Assembly: GCA_036435485.1 (NCBI GenBank)
Contig: CM071601.1
Coordinates: forward strand, 186,408,939-186,472,938
From: Saposhnikovia divaricata
Lineage: Eukaryota > Streptophyta > Magnoliopsida > Apiales > Apiaceae
Direction of reading: 5' to 3'
Length of the DNA stretch: 64,000 nucleotides
The notes below the pieces were generated by a model. That model saw nothing but the letters and a program-made list of their open reading frames with translations. It ran no database searches and was not told the DNA's origin. The position numbers were made by a program, and so were the translations under genes. Each line of letters starts with the position of its first letter. Positions within the stretch are counted from its first letter, which is position 1. This document shows positions 1 to 10,674 of the stretch, piece by piece.

Positions 1-517
1 TAGAATTAAATTTTATTAAATATTTATGAACCTAAGTTTACAGCTACCTGAAACGATAAAACCAGAAATCAACAATGACCATTATATAAAAGATGTTAAA
101 ATTGATAATGTAATCATGCTCAAAGGCTTACCACAAGACTACCGTCTTCAAAACTTATCTGTACCTAGTTGACAGCAGTCCCAATAGCCTTTCAGAGGAA
201 CTCTGCCCGGATCTCCTCAGCTATTGTCTGTGTCCAACTTAATCTGCAAAAACCATATTATAGTCCAACGTAAAAAATTAAATTAGAAAACAATATAAGA
301 ATAAGAAAAAGCTTTTAGTCTAGTAATGCTATATATAAGAACTAAAGAAGGCCAATGCATAAAAGTGTACAATGATGCATGTAGTCTAATAATGCTATAT
401 AAAAAGAAGCCTAGCTAGTGTATATAAAAGTGTATAATGATGATAAATATGTAAAAACCCACATCTACTTCAAATTACGAGAACGTATCTGATATGCGTA
501 TATCTTAGTAATTGCTA
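1..517. other. Left edge, no intact gene; possible last exon of an unidentified gene
   Basis: AT-rich, mostly non-coding sequence. On the minus strand a short open stretch at 243-192 follows a good splice acceptor (TTTGCAG) and reads LSWTQTIAEEIRAEFL before a TGA. It could be the last exon of a captured gene fragment. I cannot assign a family, and it does not fit the phytanoyl-CoA dioxygenase exons seen further right. The stretch probably belongs to the same CACTA-type element whose right end is at 6218; that is inference. Confidence 0.25.
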
Positions 518-522
518 GATAT

Positions 523-1203
523 TGTTAGGAATCTGTCCGATTCCTGGCGAATGCGGAAGCGATTTGGTAGATATGTGTGCTTAGATCCCACAAATATACG
601 TGATAGTAATAAAGCAACAAACCAACAATACAGTAAAAGAGACAAGAGATTTAACGTGGTTCGGCCCAGCCTACATCCACAAGAGTAACAACTTCACACT
701 AGATAAAAGAGATTACAATATCCGGGTATCCGGCCCCTGAATTTCATAAAAAAATTCAGCCCTACAATACCTATTATGTATATCCCCAACTCACTGAAGT
801 GTTTATCTCAAAACCTCCCCCTATCACTGTTTCCCGACAACCTTTCCTTCTCTCCCTCTCCCAACCCGGACAGTGCCACACAACCTGATAGAAAGACCTC
901 TGCAGCGGGACCACCTCCGATGGCTGCAGTCAGACCCAAGTACCCTAAGGAATAGTTTAGGCACGAGGACCTTCTATCCCGACACTTCCTGAAAGCGGGC
1001 TAAACCGGCTTTCCTACTAGACGGACTATCTAGAAGCTAATGAGAGAAGAGAGAAAAGAGAGAGGTGTAATTAACTAATGAGGGGGAGGGGGTATTTATA
1101 GTAGGCAAAATGAGGTAGGTGGGGGGTTGGTGGAGTTTGGTTAGTGAGGTTGGTGAGTTAGGAAAGAAGATGCATGGCTGCTGCATGTGGCTGCTGCCTA
1201 ACA
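523..1203 (-). repeat. 3' LTR of the gag-only Copia element
   Basis: 681 bp, TGTTAGGA to CCTAACA. It matches the repeat at 3159-3838 apart from a few substitutions and one indel. On the minus strand it contains TATAAATA (1093-1100). It lies downstream of gag in the element's own direction, next to the polypurine tract. Confidence 0.93.
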
Positions 1204-1646
1204 ATCTCCCCCTCTTTCCAAACTCACAGCTCTTCACTTGCACTCCATACCTGCACCCTGTTGGCACAACTCCAACTTTTCCTCGATCCGTATCATTCCC
1301 TACGAAAAAACTCCCCCCGAGTCCAAGACTCCAAACTATACCCTAGTTTGCACATTCATTCTCGAATGCCCACTTGCTATACGCACAAGTGTACCATTGA
1401 CCTCTATTTGTCCAACTACATACATGTGAAGCAATCTGTTGTATATACACATACTCACTTGATTCATGTCGGCCAATCCCATATGTAGTCCATCACACAC
1501 GCAAGTGTGACCATCACACACACAAGTGTGACCATCGATCTTTCATTTACTCCCCAACTGCATATCAAACAAATCAATCTGTTGCATGGTTCACTGCTCA
1601 CTTGATTCGTGTTGATCGATGCCCATATGCAGCTGCAACACACCAA

Positions 1647-2987
1647 CTACTCGTTGATGTCGTGGAAGCCCTTCGACCAAGCATCCATCCCAGCAGTCTT
1701 TGCACCATCGTCTAGACTGGAAGGCAATACAACCGCAGGAGTATCCTTCAAGTCACTCTTCCCTCGTGCACGAGATAACCAGATTTTCGAAGTTCCAGTA
1801 CGTTCTGGCCACGTACAAATCAGACGATATATTCCCCCACGTAGCTCTCCCTTCATCCGAACCACACGGCCTCTTTTGATATTCATAGCTCCCCCTACTA
1901 CAGAGCATCTGTAGCCTTCTGAAGCTAACCGACCGATAGATATTAGATTCTTCCTCAGCTTAGGCACATATCTTACCCCATTCAAGCTGCGAACTATTCC
2001 ATCGAACATTTTGATTTTCACGATTCCAATCCCCTTGATCTCACAAGTAGATCCATCAGCCAAAGAAACTGTTTCATTCTTTGTATCTTGGAATTTGTCA
2101 AAATGCCCCCTCTCGGAACATACATGGTAAGATGACCCTGAGTCTAATATCCATTCTCCTGGAGAACTAGTGCCTCGATTGAAGACGGTGCAAACATCTT
2201 CACAATCGAGAGTAACCACAGCCAATGATGCATCTGGATCCTTCTTATTAAGCGGACAATTCGACCTAATATGACCCCACTCCTTGCAACCAAAGCACTG
2301 CATGCCCTTTTCACTGTATCTGGATTTACCCCTGCTATTGGTAGATCCTCTCACAGCACCCCTTCCTCTATTATTTTGACTACGCAAAGCCAAAACTGTC
2401 ATTCCATCCTTGTCACCATCCTGGTTCTTCCTTCCAGCATTTGACAAAAGTGCTGACTGAACCTCCTCCATTTTTAACGTGTCCTTTCCGTACAAAATGG
2501 TTGTGACCAAATGATCGAATGACTCCGGAAGCGAAGTAAGAAGAATAAGGGCCTTATCTTCTTCCTCCAATTTTACATCAACCTTTTCAAGTTGATAAAC
2601 AATACCATTAAACACATTCATGTGCTCAATAACATTGCCTTGAGCTGCCATCTTCAGCTTGTATAACTCGCGCTTTAGATTTAACTTTGTAGTCAAGTTC
2701 TTCCCGAGATACAATGTCTCCAACTTTGACCATAATTCCTTCGGCGTGCTTTCGTCAACAATATTATTGATAATATTATCTGCAATGCATAGTCTGATGG
2801 TACTCATGCATTGCGACTCAGCATCCTCCCAATCTTCAGCGCTCATCGTTGTTGGCTTTCCCTCCTTCCCCTTCAAAGCCCTTGCTAGCTTCTGTTGGGT
2901 TAGGATATCCTCTACCCTTCTCTGCCAAAGAGTAAAACTTCCTTTACCATCATATGGAGTCACATTGAATCCTCTAATACTTGCCAT
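1647..2987 (-). CDS. Copia gag-protease polyprotein (no pol domains)
   Basis: An uninterrupted frame of about 446 residues encodes a Copia-type Gag. It begins MASIRGFNVTPYDGKGSF, the usual start of this family; an upstream in-frame ATG would add 29 residues without family resemblance, so I chose the later start. The UBN2-like gag domain fills roughly the first 200 residues. A CCHC zinc knuckle (CFGCKEWGHIRSNCP) follows, then an aspartic protease with the DSGSS motif in a VSLADGS / VPKLRKNLIS context. The frame then ends with about 55 residues (TSKIWLSRARGKSDL onward) where integrase would normally follow. Product: virus-like particle subunit plus protease. The open frame in an element lacking RT is notable. 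Confidence 0.88.
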   Translation of the reverse strand: MASIRGFNVTPYDGKGSFTLWQRRVEDILTQQKLARALKGKEGKPTTMSAEDWEDAESQCMSTIRLCIADNIINNIVDESTPKELWSKLETLYLGKNLTTKLNLKRELYKLKMAAQGNVIEHMNVFNGIVYQLEKVDVKLEEEDKALILLTSLPESFDHLVTTILYGKDTLKMEEVQSALLSNAGRKNQDGDKDGMTVLALRSQNNRGRGAVRGSTNSRGKSRYSEKGMQCFGCKEWGHIRSNCPLNKKDPDASLAVVTLDCEDVCTVFNRGTSSPGEWILDSGSSYHVCSERGHFDKFQDTKNETVSLADGSTCEIKGIGIVKIKMFDGIVRSLNGVRYVPKLRKNLISIGRLASEGYRCSVVGGAMNIKRGRVVRMKGELRGGIYRLICTWPERTGTSKIWLSRARGKSDLKDTPAVVLPSSLDDGAKTAGMDAWSKGFHDINE

Positions 2988-3144
2988 GATCTCCGTTTGC
3001 ACACACAAACCAGTCCAAACAACTAAATCAATTGGCCAGGTAAGTGTAAGAAACAATGGGGGCACTTCCGTCAAAACGACGCTGAATTAGACAACCACTT
3101 TTCTTAACGACTTTCCTTCGGCACCAATAATTTAGACACAACTA

Positions 3145-3158
3145 GCTCTGATGCCAAC
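3145..3158 (-). promoter_or_regulatory. Primer binding site of the gag-only Copia element
   Basis: Directly inside the 5' LTR, the minus strand reads TTGGCATCAGAGC, one base different from TGGTATCAGAGC, the initiator-Met tRNA primer site common in plant Copia elements. It fixes the element's direction. Confidence 0.8.
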
Positions 3159-3838
3159 TGTTAGGAATCTGCCCGATTCCCAGCGAATGCGGAAGCGATT
3201 TGGTAAATATGTGTGCTTAGATCCCACAAATATACGTGATAGTAATAAAGCAACAAACCAACAATACAGTAAAAGAGACAAGAGATTTAACGTGGTTCGG
3301 CCCAGCCTACATCCACAAGAGTAACAACTTCACACTAGATAAAAGAGATTACAATATCCGGGTATCCGGCCCCTGAATTTCATACAAAAATTCAGCCCTA
3401 CAATACCTATTATGTATATCCCAACTCACTGAAGTGTTTATCTCAAAACCTCCCCCTATCACTGTTTCCCGACAACCTTTCCTTCTCTCCCTCTCCCAAC
3501 CCGGACAGTGCCACACAACCTGATAGAAAGACCTCTGTAGCGGGACCACCTCCGATGGCTGCAGTCAGACCCAAGTACCCTAAGAAATAGTTTAGGCACG
3601 AGGACCTTCTATCCCGACACTTCCTGAAAGCGGGCTAAACCGGCTTTCCTACTAGACGGACTATCTAGCAGCTAATGAGAGAAGAGAGAAAAGAGAGAGG
3701 TGTAATTAACTAATGAGGGGGAGGGGGTATTTATAGTAGGCAAAATGAGGTAGGTGGGGGGTTGGTGGAGTTTGGTTAGTGAGGTTGGTGAGTTAGGAAA
3801 GAAGATGCATGGCTGCTGCATGTGGCTGCTGCCTAACA
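3159..3838 (-). repeat. 5' LTR of the gag-only Copia element
   Basis: 680 bp. It serves as promoter in the element's own direction: minus-strand TATAAATA at 3728-3735 is the likely core promoter for gag. It is followed by the primer site at 3145-3158 and flanked by the GATAT target duplication at 3839-3843. Confidence 0.93.
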
Positions 3839-3947
3839 GATATACCTATGAAGTAAAGGTACTAGTATCATTCTAAAGAGAAGAAATAACACTGTAAAAT
3901 TTGTTTTTGTTGATAAAATACACAATTTGCAACTGATGGAGAAGGAC

Positions 3948-4308
3948 CTTGAAGATATACATTGACTGAATGATAACTGGCCTCTTGTAACCAAATGAGT
4001 GCAGCAAGCTTGACACTTTATTTGAGTAGGAGAACTTCTTAAACTCAGGGTCATTCTCATGTAAAGCTGTCAAACATACAAAGTATATATCATATTGTCA
4101 CGAACTACAGAAGACAGACTTCAACATAGACAATACGACTGGATATACATATGCGTCAACACCGAGTATGAAACACATAATCGGATAATCCAAATAGAAA
4201 CTATTAAAAAGAAGTAATACTGCAATATTCTTCACTTACCATGACCAACTTTGTTGATAGATAATTGCTTTGGTTGCTTAAAGTTACAATCATCATCAAA
4301 AGCTTTTT
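3948..4308 (-). pseudogene. Phytanoyl-CoA dioxygenase (PhyH family) gene fragment, two exons
   Basis: Two minus-strand exons with correct splice sites give a continuous PhyH-like peptide. Exon 4308-4240 follows the acceptor TTTTACAG and reads KAFDDDCNFKQPKQLSINKV; it ends at CATG|GTAAGT. Exon 4066-3948 follows an ACAG acceptor and reads LHENDPEFKKFSYSNKVSSL through to SMYIFK, ending AAG|GT. The joining codon (Ala) is restored across the intron. Plant PhyH proteins have this block before the iron-binding His-x-Asp region. The N-terminal exons and the catalytic exons are not visible on either side, and the gag-only Copia element begins about 100 bp downstream. It is most likely a captured or truncated copy rather than a working gene. 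Confidence 0.8.
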
Positions 4309-4311
4309 CTG

Positions 4312-4909
4312 TAAAAGATAGAATCATGCAAAATCAAACATATCAGATAGATATTATTACTAATTGAAGAGCTAATCGAGTAGAGAGAAGAGCTAATCGA
4401 GTAGATCGAGTAGAGAGAAGAGCTAATCGAGCAAAGCAAAAAGCAAATCGAACAATCGAGTTAGGGCTTCGAGCTGTTCTTCGCGAGCTGCTAATTAGGG
4501 CTTCGAATTAGGTGATATGTCTTTGGAGAGCTGCTAGTTAGGGATTCGATCAGAGAGAAATGTTCTGGTGTGAGTAATTTTTGTGATTTCGATTTAGGGT
4601 TCTTGAGCAGAGTGAGAGGTTTTTGTGTTGTGTGAGTGTGTTTGTGAGCGGGTTAACAAGGGGGGTTGAGTGTGTGTTTTTGATTGTTTTGAGAAAAAAG
4701 GGAAGTGAAATTTCAATTACAGTAAGGGGAAGTGAAATGAAGAGAGGGAATGAAATATTGATACGGTGGCAAAATGAAATTTGGAAAAGGGTAGTCAAAT
4801 TTGGATGTTTATGAATCAATTTTATAAGTAATTTTATATGTTTGTAAAATATTTGTATTTTTATTTTCTATTATACATTCATTTATTTTATTGATACGTA
4901 AAATTAATT
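4312..4909. other. Intergenic, short direct repeats and purine-rich tract
   Basis: 4370-4450 holds imperfect repeats of GAGCTAATCGAGTAGAGAGA. 4660-4800 is rich in GGGAAGTGAAAT-like purine motifs on the plus strand. A similar GGGGAAATGAAAT tract occurs at 20540-20640 inside the 16-kb CACTA element, next to another repeat array, which suggests related internal architecture. No coding region is recognised. Confidence 0.4.
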
Positions 4910-5740
4910 AAAAACTAAATAAATAAATTTGATTTGGAAATTTAACAGTACTAGTACATTGTTCTTTAAAAAAATAAAAAATTAATTTGGTTGGAGATCT
5001 TATTAGAACACTACTACTACATTCACTAGTGCTCGTAACTAGTGTTTTGTCAATGATTGCTCTTTCCATTTTTTTAAAAATATTTTTCGACGATCCAACC
5101 ATACATGTCAAGATATATCTAATATAATGATATTTTCAAATTTTCAAAATATAAAAAATTAATTTGGTTGAAGATCTTAGTAGAATACTACTTTATTGAC
5201 TAGTACTTGTAACTAGTGCTTTGTCACGGATTGTTGTTTATATTTTTTTAAAAATATTTCTCAATGATCCAAACGTACGGATGTCAAGATATATTTAATA
5301 TAATGATATTACCAAATTATAAAAAAATAAAAGTTAATTTGGTTGGAGAACTTAGTAGTGCTTCTAGCTAGTGCTTTGTCCCAGATTGTTGTTTCTATTT
5401 TTTAAAAAATACTTATCGATAATACAACCGCACGTATGTCAATATATATCTAATTTAGTGATATTCCTAAGATTTTAAAAAATAATAAATTAATTTGAAT
5501 GGTAAAAATGGTAATCAACTATCGATTTGACCCGTACTGTTAACTAGTGCTTTGTCCCGGATTGTTGTTTCTATTTTTTAAAAAATAATTATCGACGATC
5601 CAACCGCACGTATGTCAATATATATCTAATTTAGTGATATTCCAAAGATTTTAATAAATAATAAATTAATTTGGATGGTAAAAGTGGTAGTCAACTCTCG
5701 ATTTGTCACGGATTGTTGTTTCTATTTTTTTGAAACAGTT
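4910..5740 (-). repeat. Diverged 176-bp tandem repeat array (reverse orientation)
   Basis: About five units whose landmark (ATTAATTTGG or close variants) recurs at 4981, 5158, 5333, 5489 and 5665, spacings 177, 175, 156 and 176. Each unit carries, in reverse complement, TTTTTAAAAAATA, GATCGTCGAAAAATA-like and AAAGCACTAGTTAC-like blocks. It is the same family as the homogeneous array at 15045-16211 in the opposite orientation, but the units differ from one another much more, so this array is older. Confidence 0.8.
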
Positions 5741-6218
5741 AAATTATAACGGATTAGTAACAGAAATATTTTAAATTGTAACAGATTAGTAACGAAATAT
5801 ATTTGACTGTTCTAATACTACCAACAGATTAAGCACGGGAAGAATCTGACCCATCTAAAATTCCCAACGGAATTTATCTAAAATTCCCAACGGAATTTAT
5901 CGTTGGTAAATCATTGTTAATTCCTTGGTAAATTATTGTTATTCTGTTAGTATTATTCCTTTCAGAATTGGTGGTAAATGTTCGTTAATAATTCGTTAGG
6001 TATCCGTTGTTAGAGCGTTGATTTTTCAACAATTTATTTTTCGTTAGGAATCTGTTAGTCATCACCAACAGAAATTTCCGTTACTGAATCGTTGCGAATT
6101 TATTATTTTATCATTGGCTTTTCAGCAAAAGCATATGTGTCAGCAATCCGTTAGTTAATAGCAACGGACACATTTCCGTTGGGAAATTTCGTTAGCAAAT
6201 CTAGGTTTTCTTGTAGTG
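5741..6218. mobile_element. Right end of a second CACTA-type transposon
   Basis: The segment ends in TTTTCTTGTAGTG, the reverse complement of the CACTACAAGAAA terminus typical of CACTA elements. It is packed with short subterminal motifs in both orientations (AACGGATT, CCGTTGG, CGTTAG). The next base is the first of duplication copy A; copy B continues with the same ATCACAAC but is preceded by unrelated sequence, so 6218/6219 is a real junction. The matching left terminus is not visible in 1-5740, so the element starts outside the window or is truncated. It probably includes the 176-bp array and the dioxygenase fragment. Confidence 0.6.
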
Positions 6219-6588
6219 ATCACAACAATCAAACACATTCGGTTCCACACAATCGTGAACATGTCTCCCAACGAGTATAAACCTCATTTTTATTAGTTAT
6301 TCAACATACTTATTACGAAAACTTTATTAAAAATGTATTGGACATCATATATAAGTAGGGCCTCTGATCAACATTTTTGACCGGAAATATGTCTAGAATT
6401 CTAATAGCAAACGTACACCATCCAACGAAGAAAATAATTATGCGTCAATATATATTTGATCATATATAGTATTTTTTTTTATGAGTTACGACTAGATGTT
6501 AACTGGCTTTTTCACTCCTTTCATGTCAGAGCTAGGTTATTTTTCTCCATTTGTTTTTTCAAAACAGAGTCTGTGAGAGTCGGTCATC

Positions 6589-7258
6589 ATGGCTGGATTG
6601 GAGGATTTGGACGTTCAAATGGCAGATATGGGTACAGAGGAGGTAGAGAACGTGGAGCTGGTTTTGGACGGTGACTTTGAGGAGGATTTGAATAAGTTTG
6701 AACTTTGTCTCGTTGGTCATTTCTTGACTGAGAAAAGTATAAACAACAGGGCTATGAAGTCGAATTTGGCAGATGTGTGGCGTCCAACAAAGGGTATTAA
6801 CATCAAAGAGCTGAATTCTGGATTATTTTTGTTTCAGTTCTATAGCAAGGAGGATATGAATTGGGTAATGAACGAAGGGCCGTGGTCTTTTGATAACGCC
6901 ATGTTAGTTATCAACACCATCAAGGCTGGAGAAGATCCTCAAAAAGTGCCGCTGTTTGAAGTTAATTTTTGGATTCAAATTCATGATTTACCAACGGGTT
7001 TAAGTCTGAGTCCGTAGGAAAACAGTTGGGTAATTTCTTTGGTATGTTTGTAATGTATGAATGTATGATCCCAATAACAATAAGAGTATTTGGAGGGAGT
7101 GTATGCGACTAAAAATTAAGGTGAATGTTCAAAAACCTCTGAAACATAAGAAGAAAATATGCAGGAAGGATGGCTCTGAGTATGTGGTGCAATGTAAATA
7201 TGAAAGATTGGGAGAGTTTTGTTTTAGATGTGGCTTGCTCACTCACACTGAACATTGA
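6589..7258 (+). pseudogene. LINE ORF1 remnant (DUF4283 / CCHC), copy A
   Basis: Starts at ATG 6589 (MAGLEDLDVQMADMG) and encodes an N-terminal DUF4283-like region (residues about 25-135, with WVMNEGPWSFDNAMLVI and FWIQIHDLPTGLS). It runs into a stop at 7015-7017. A second piece (7061-7258) carries the zinc-knuckle region VQCKYERLGEFCFRCGLL. This is the nucleic-acid-binding chaperone protein of plant L1 elements. Copy B lacks about 240 bp from the middle of this ORF. Confidence 0.75.
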
Positions 7259-8337
7259 TGCAGGAAAAATGGTGAGAGTTGTGCTCAGGAATCAGTTCGG
7301 GAATGGGGAAATTGGTTGCGTACCCTGCCGCGTAGGGTGGTCGGAGAGGGGAGGAGTAGGTGGCTGCGGGATGAGGGGGATGCTGAGTGGGACAATAGAT
7401 TTGTAAGGATAATTACTATCAACATAATTCGGGGGAAGGAATTTTTGAAAATAATGTAAGGATGTTAGTAAAGGGCAATATTTTAGGAGTAAGTTACTAG
7501 AAGGTGCTAATGATATGGGAGGTTTAAATATGATTGCTGGAAATTCAAAAGGCGGAGGGATAATTCCTAAAATAAAGGAGTCTATTGGGCCTAGTGAAGA
7601 GGAGCTGGATGGGCTTAATATCAAAGAAAAAAATGAAGAAGAAGTGGGCTTTATGCATGTGATGTTTTGTTCATAGAAGGGGAAAATAGAGTACCAAACA
7701 ATGGAGCTGTGCTTTCTAAGACTGATTGTACAACTCCTTCTTCTACTTTAGTGGCTACGCTTGCTTCGTAGGCTAGCCAATCGAAATGAATATCATAAGT
7801 TGGAACTATCTGGGTCTGGAAAACTCGCGTACAGTTCGTGTTCTTGGTGACTTGTTAAAGGCTCACCATCCCAATTTTCTTTTCTTGTCGGAAACTATTT
7901 CTGTAGCTAATAAATTGAGATCTTCGTATCAAAATTCGGATTCTCTCAGTGTTTTTCTGTTGATAGAATAGGTAGCAGTGAAGGTCTTGCTATTTTGTGG
8001 AGCGTCATATAACTTGTGAGATTACGGGTTATTCACAAAACCACATAGATGTTCAGTTTTTAGAAAATAATGTAGCTTCTTGGAGGTTGTCGTGTTATTA
8101 TGGCTACCCTGAGTGTGCTCATCGTAATGATTCTTAGAACGTGATTAGAAGGTTAGCTAGTTTATCCCCTCTACCATGGTGTGTATTGGGGGACCTTAAT
8201 AACTTAATATATTCGTCTGATAAACGGGGAATAATACTAACCCTCGGAGCTTGATGGATGGCTTTCGTGCTACAGTTGACGATTGTGCCTTAACGGAGCT
8301 TGATCTTTGTGGTGGTAAATACACTTGGGAGAGAGGC

Positions 8338-10674
8338 TAGGGGTGCGCATTCGGTCCGGTTAACCGGAAACCGAACCGAACCGAATAACCGAAATAATTT
8401 CGGTTCGGTTAACCGAAATTTACATTTCGGTTCGGTTTCCCTTTTTCAGAAATTTCGGTTTTTCGGTTTTTAACCGCGGTTAACCGATTAACCGGAATAA
8501 ATAACCGAATTATTTTATATAATAATAAACTATTATTAATTAGTAATAAGTTAATAGCATTAGTTAGTAGTAGTACTCACTTTCACTTTCACTTACCCTT
8601 TACTTGACGCGACCAGTTGTTGACACCTTAAAAGTAAAAACCTAGACGCCGCATCAAATCTTCAATCGAAGAAATAAGAATCAAATCTTCAATTAACTCA
8701 CAAGAATTCAAGATTCAAGCCTTCAAGAGTTCAAGGTACATAAATACGTAATCTATATTACTATGTGTATCTATTGATTTGTGATTTTGTATGTCTATAT
8801 ATATCTATAAATATCTATATACGTAACATAATCTTTAATTCTTTGAGACTTGAGTTAGTAGCCTGAATCTGAATATTTGATTCTTTGAGTGAATAAAACG
8901 AGTGAGGCTCTGAGTAATCTTTAATTTCTTGGTTTAATTAGGTTTAATCTAGTGAAAACAGTGAATCTTTACATTTCTTGTTATTTGAATTGTTTAAGTT
9001 AATTAGGCTTAATTTAAATTCGTTAAAGTTGTTTGCACTACAATGGCAGTGGCCACTGATCAGATAGTCAGTACTCAATACTCAGTCAGTGGGCTTAATT
9101 AGTTAATTTAATTATTTTGTTGGATTTTTTAGATGGAAGGCAGAGACAGTGATACTATCAATTTTGAAGCGGACTTAGAAGCTCACACTGAAACGGAAAC
9201 TGTAGCTTCGAAACCAAGGAAGCGAAAGCAAATGGAAACTAGAAGTAGTGTGTGGGAGCATTTCACCAAATACAAAAATGAGGAAGGCTTGATGAAAGCT
9301 AAGTGCAAACATTGTGGTAAGGATTTAAGTGCGAATTCTTCAAATAATGGTACTAGTAGCTTGCATAATCATTTGAAATGTTGCAAGTCATATAATGTTG
9401 AAGATCGTCAATCTAAATTATCTTTTCAAACTTCTAAAGACAGTGGTCTCTCATCATTGACTAGTTGGACTTATAACAAAGAATTGGCTAGAGAGAAGTA
9501 CACTAAGATGATTATTGTTGATGAGTTACCATTCAAATTTGGGGAGGGGTCGGGCTTTAGAGAATTTATGGCTACCGTGCAACCAATGTTTCAAATTCCA
9601 TCTAGATGGACGGTTGCACGTGATTGTTATGGAATGTATTCTCTTCAAAGAAATGATTTAAAAGAGTCATTGCTTGAACCAACACAACGTCTTTGCCTAA
9701 CTACGGACAAATGGACTTCTAATCAAAACATTAACTATATGTGTCTGCAGCATGTTGTTTACATACAAGTCAAACAGAACAATCTGCAAAATAAGTGGTT
9801 AATAGTATCTTTAAATTGTGCTAATTACCATTTATATAGGTTAACTCAATGTACATTAATCCACAAAAACTGAATCTAGTACGATAACTAGAATATTAAT
9901 CTCTGAATCCCTCTGCGAAGATAAGCAAGACCCCTCCAGTGTATCTTGTGAACCTACAATCATAACAATTACACACTTAGTTGAACAAATTAATTACAAT
10001 TCCATTCAATAAAGAGGCAACAATTACATTGATCTTTTATAAGTTCCTTTAACAGAAAATAAAAAGAAATAGTCTGGATATTTGTGGAGTTGTGGTACTG
10101 CTGTTGGAAACTTGGAATATATTAGGACAATGCCTAGTTGACCTTAACAGAGAATTCTATTTCTTTTCTATGGTTTTTAGGAATTTTATTGTTTTTCTCA
10201 CTATTTTTATTCATTTGCAGAATTGCATATCAATGGAAGAATTCAGAGATTTGGAGTCTTTCTCAGTTCTCCCTGACACTGCTCAGGAGTCACCGAGTCA
10301 GGCCTCAAAATCTTAGCTCAGAGCCTCAGACAATTGGTCTATTATCTTGTAATTTGGACTTTGGAGTTCAATTTGTTTGAATGTTTGTAATATCATTTTC
10401 ACTACTGTACTCCTTTAAATCTTTAATGTGGTTGCTGGATTATGGATATGTAATTTTAATTTTACGGCAGACACTTGTTCAAATTTTTTGCATTGAATTT
10501 AAATTTCGGTTTTATATTTCGATTTTCGGTAATAACCGAAATAAATATTTCGGTTCGGTTTAAAATCGAATTTTATTCGGTTCAGTTTTCGGTTGTGATT
10601 TTTCTGAAATTTCGGTTTCGGTTAACCGAATTAAAATTCGGTTCGGTTCGGTTAAAACCGAATACTCACCCCTA
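8338..10674 (+). mobile_element. hAT transposon deletion derivative inside the LINE
   Basis: The ends are TAGGGGTGCGCATTCGGT and, inverted, TAGGGGTGAGTATTCGGT. An 8-bp target duplication AGAGAGGC lies at 8330-8337 and 10675-10682. Copy B has the uninterrupted LINE site at 44160-44175, so this insertion came after the segmental duplication. The subterminal 200 bp at both ends are filled with GGTTCGGTTAACCGAA-like motifs. Inside is the N-terminal part of a BED-finger hAT transposase; the catalytic core is missing, so it cannot move by itself. Confidence 0.93.
9133..9873 (+). pseudogene. Truncated hAT transposase (BED zinc finger, N-terminal part)
   Basis: Begins MEGRDSDTINFEADLE. A basic stretch (KPRKRKQ) precedes a BED zinc finger at about residues 38-78: SSVWEHFTKY, then CKHCGKDL and HNHLKCC supplying the Cys2-His2 ligands. 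The region FREFMATVQPMFQIPSRWT to TDKWTSNQNINYMCL matches the start of the hAT catalytic domain. After about residue 205 the family sequence stops and unrelated residues run to the stop at 9873, consistent with an internal deletion. The RNase H-like catalytic core and C-terminal dimerisation region are missing. A short frame at 10234-10314 (MEEFRDLESFSVLPDTAQES) may be the surviving C-terminal tail. Confidence 0.82.

Larger units (their letters stand above)
523..3838 (-). mobile_element. Non-autonomous Copia LTR retrotransposon, gag-protease only
   Basis: Two near-identical direct repeats of about 680 bp, both running TGTTAGGA to CCTAACA, flank a 1,955-bp interior. A perfect 5-bp target duplication GATAT lies at 518-522 and 3839-3843. 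The element reads on the minus strand. Its primer binding site beside the right-hand LTR (3147-3158) matches the initiator-Met tRNA type with one mismatch, and a purine-rich tract adjoins the left-hand LTR (1204-1222). The only coding region is gag plus protease; integrase, reverse transcriptase and RNase H are absent, so movement needs a helper. I counted about 8 substitutions between the LTRs, roughly 1 percent, so insertion is recent. It interrupts DNA carrying phytanoyl-CoA dioxygenase exon fragments. Confidence 0.93.

Noticed and set aside
192..243. Assigning the 16-residue minus-strand exon to the dioxygenase gene
   Set aside because: Its sequence does not resemble the C-terminus of phytanoyl-CoA dioxygenases as I know them; left unassigned.
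2659..3090. Plus-strand open frame opposite gag
   Set aside because: Shadow of the minus-strand gag frame of the gag-only Copia element.
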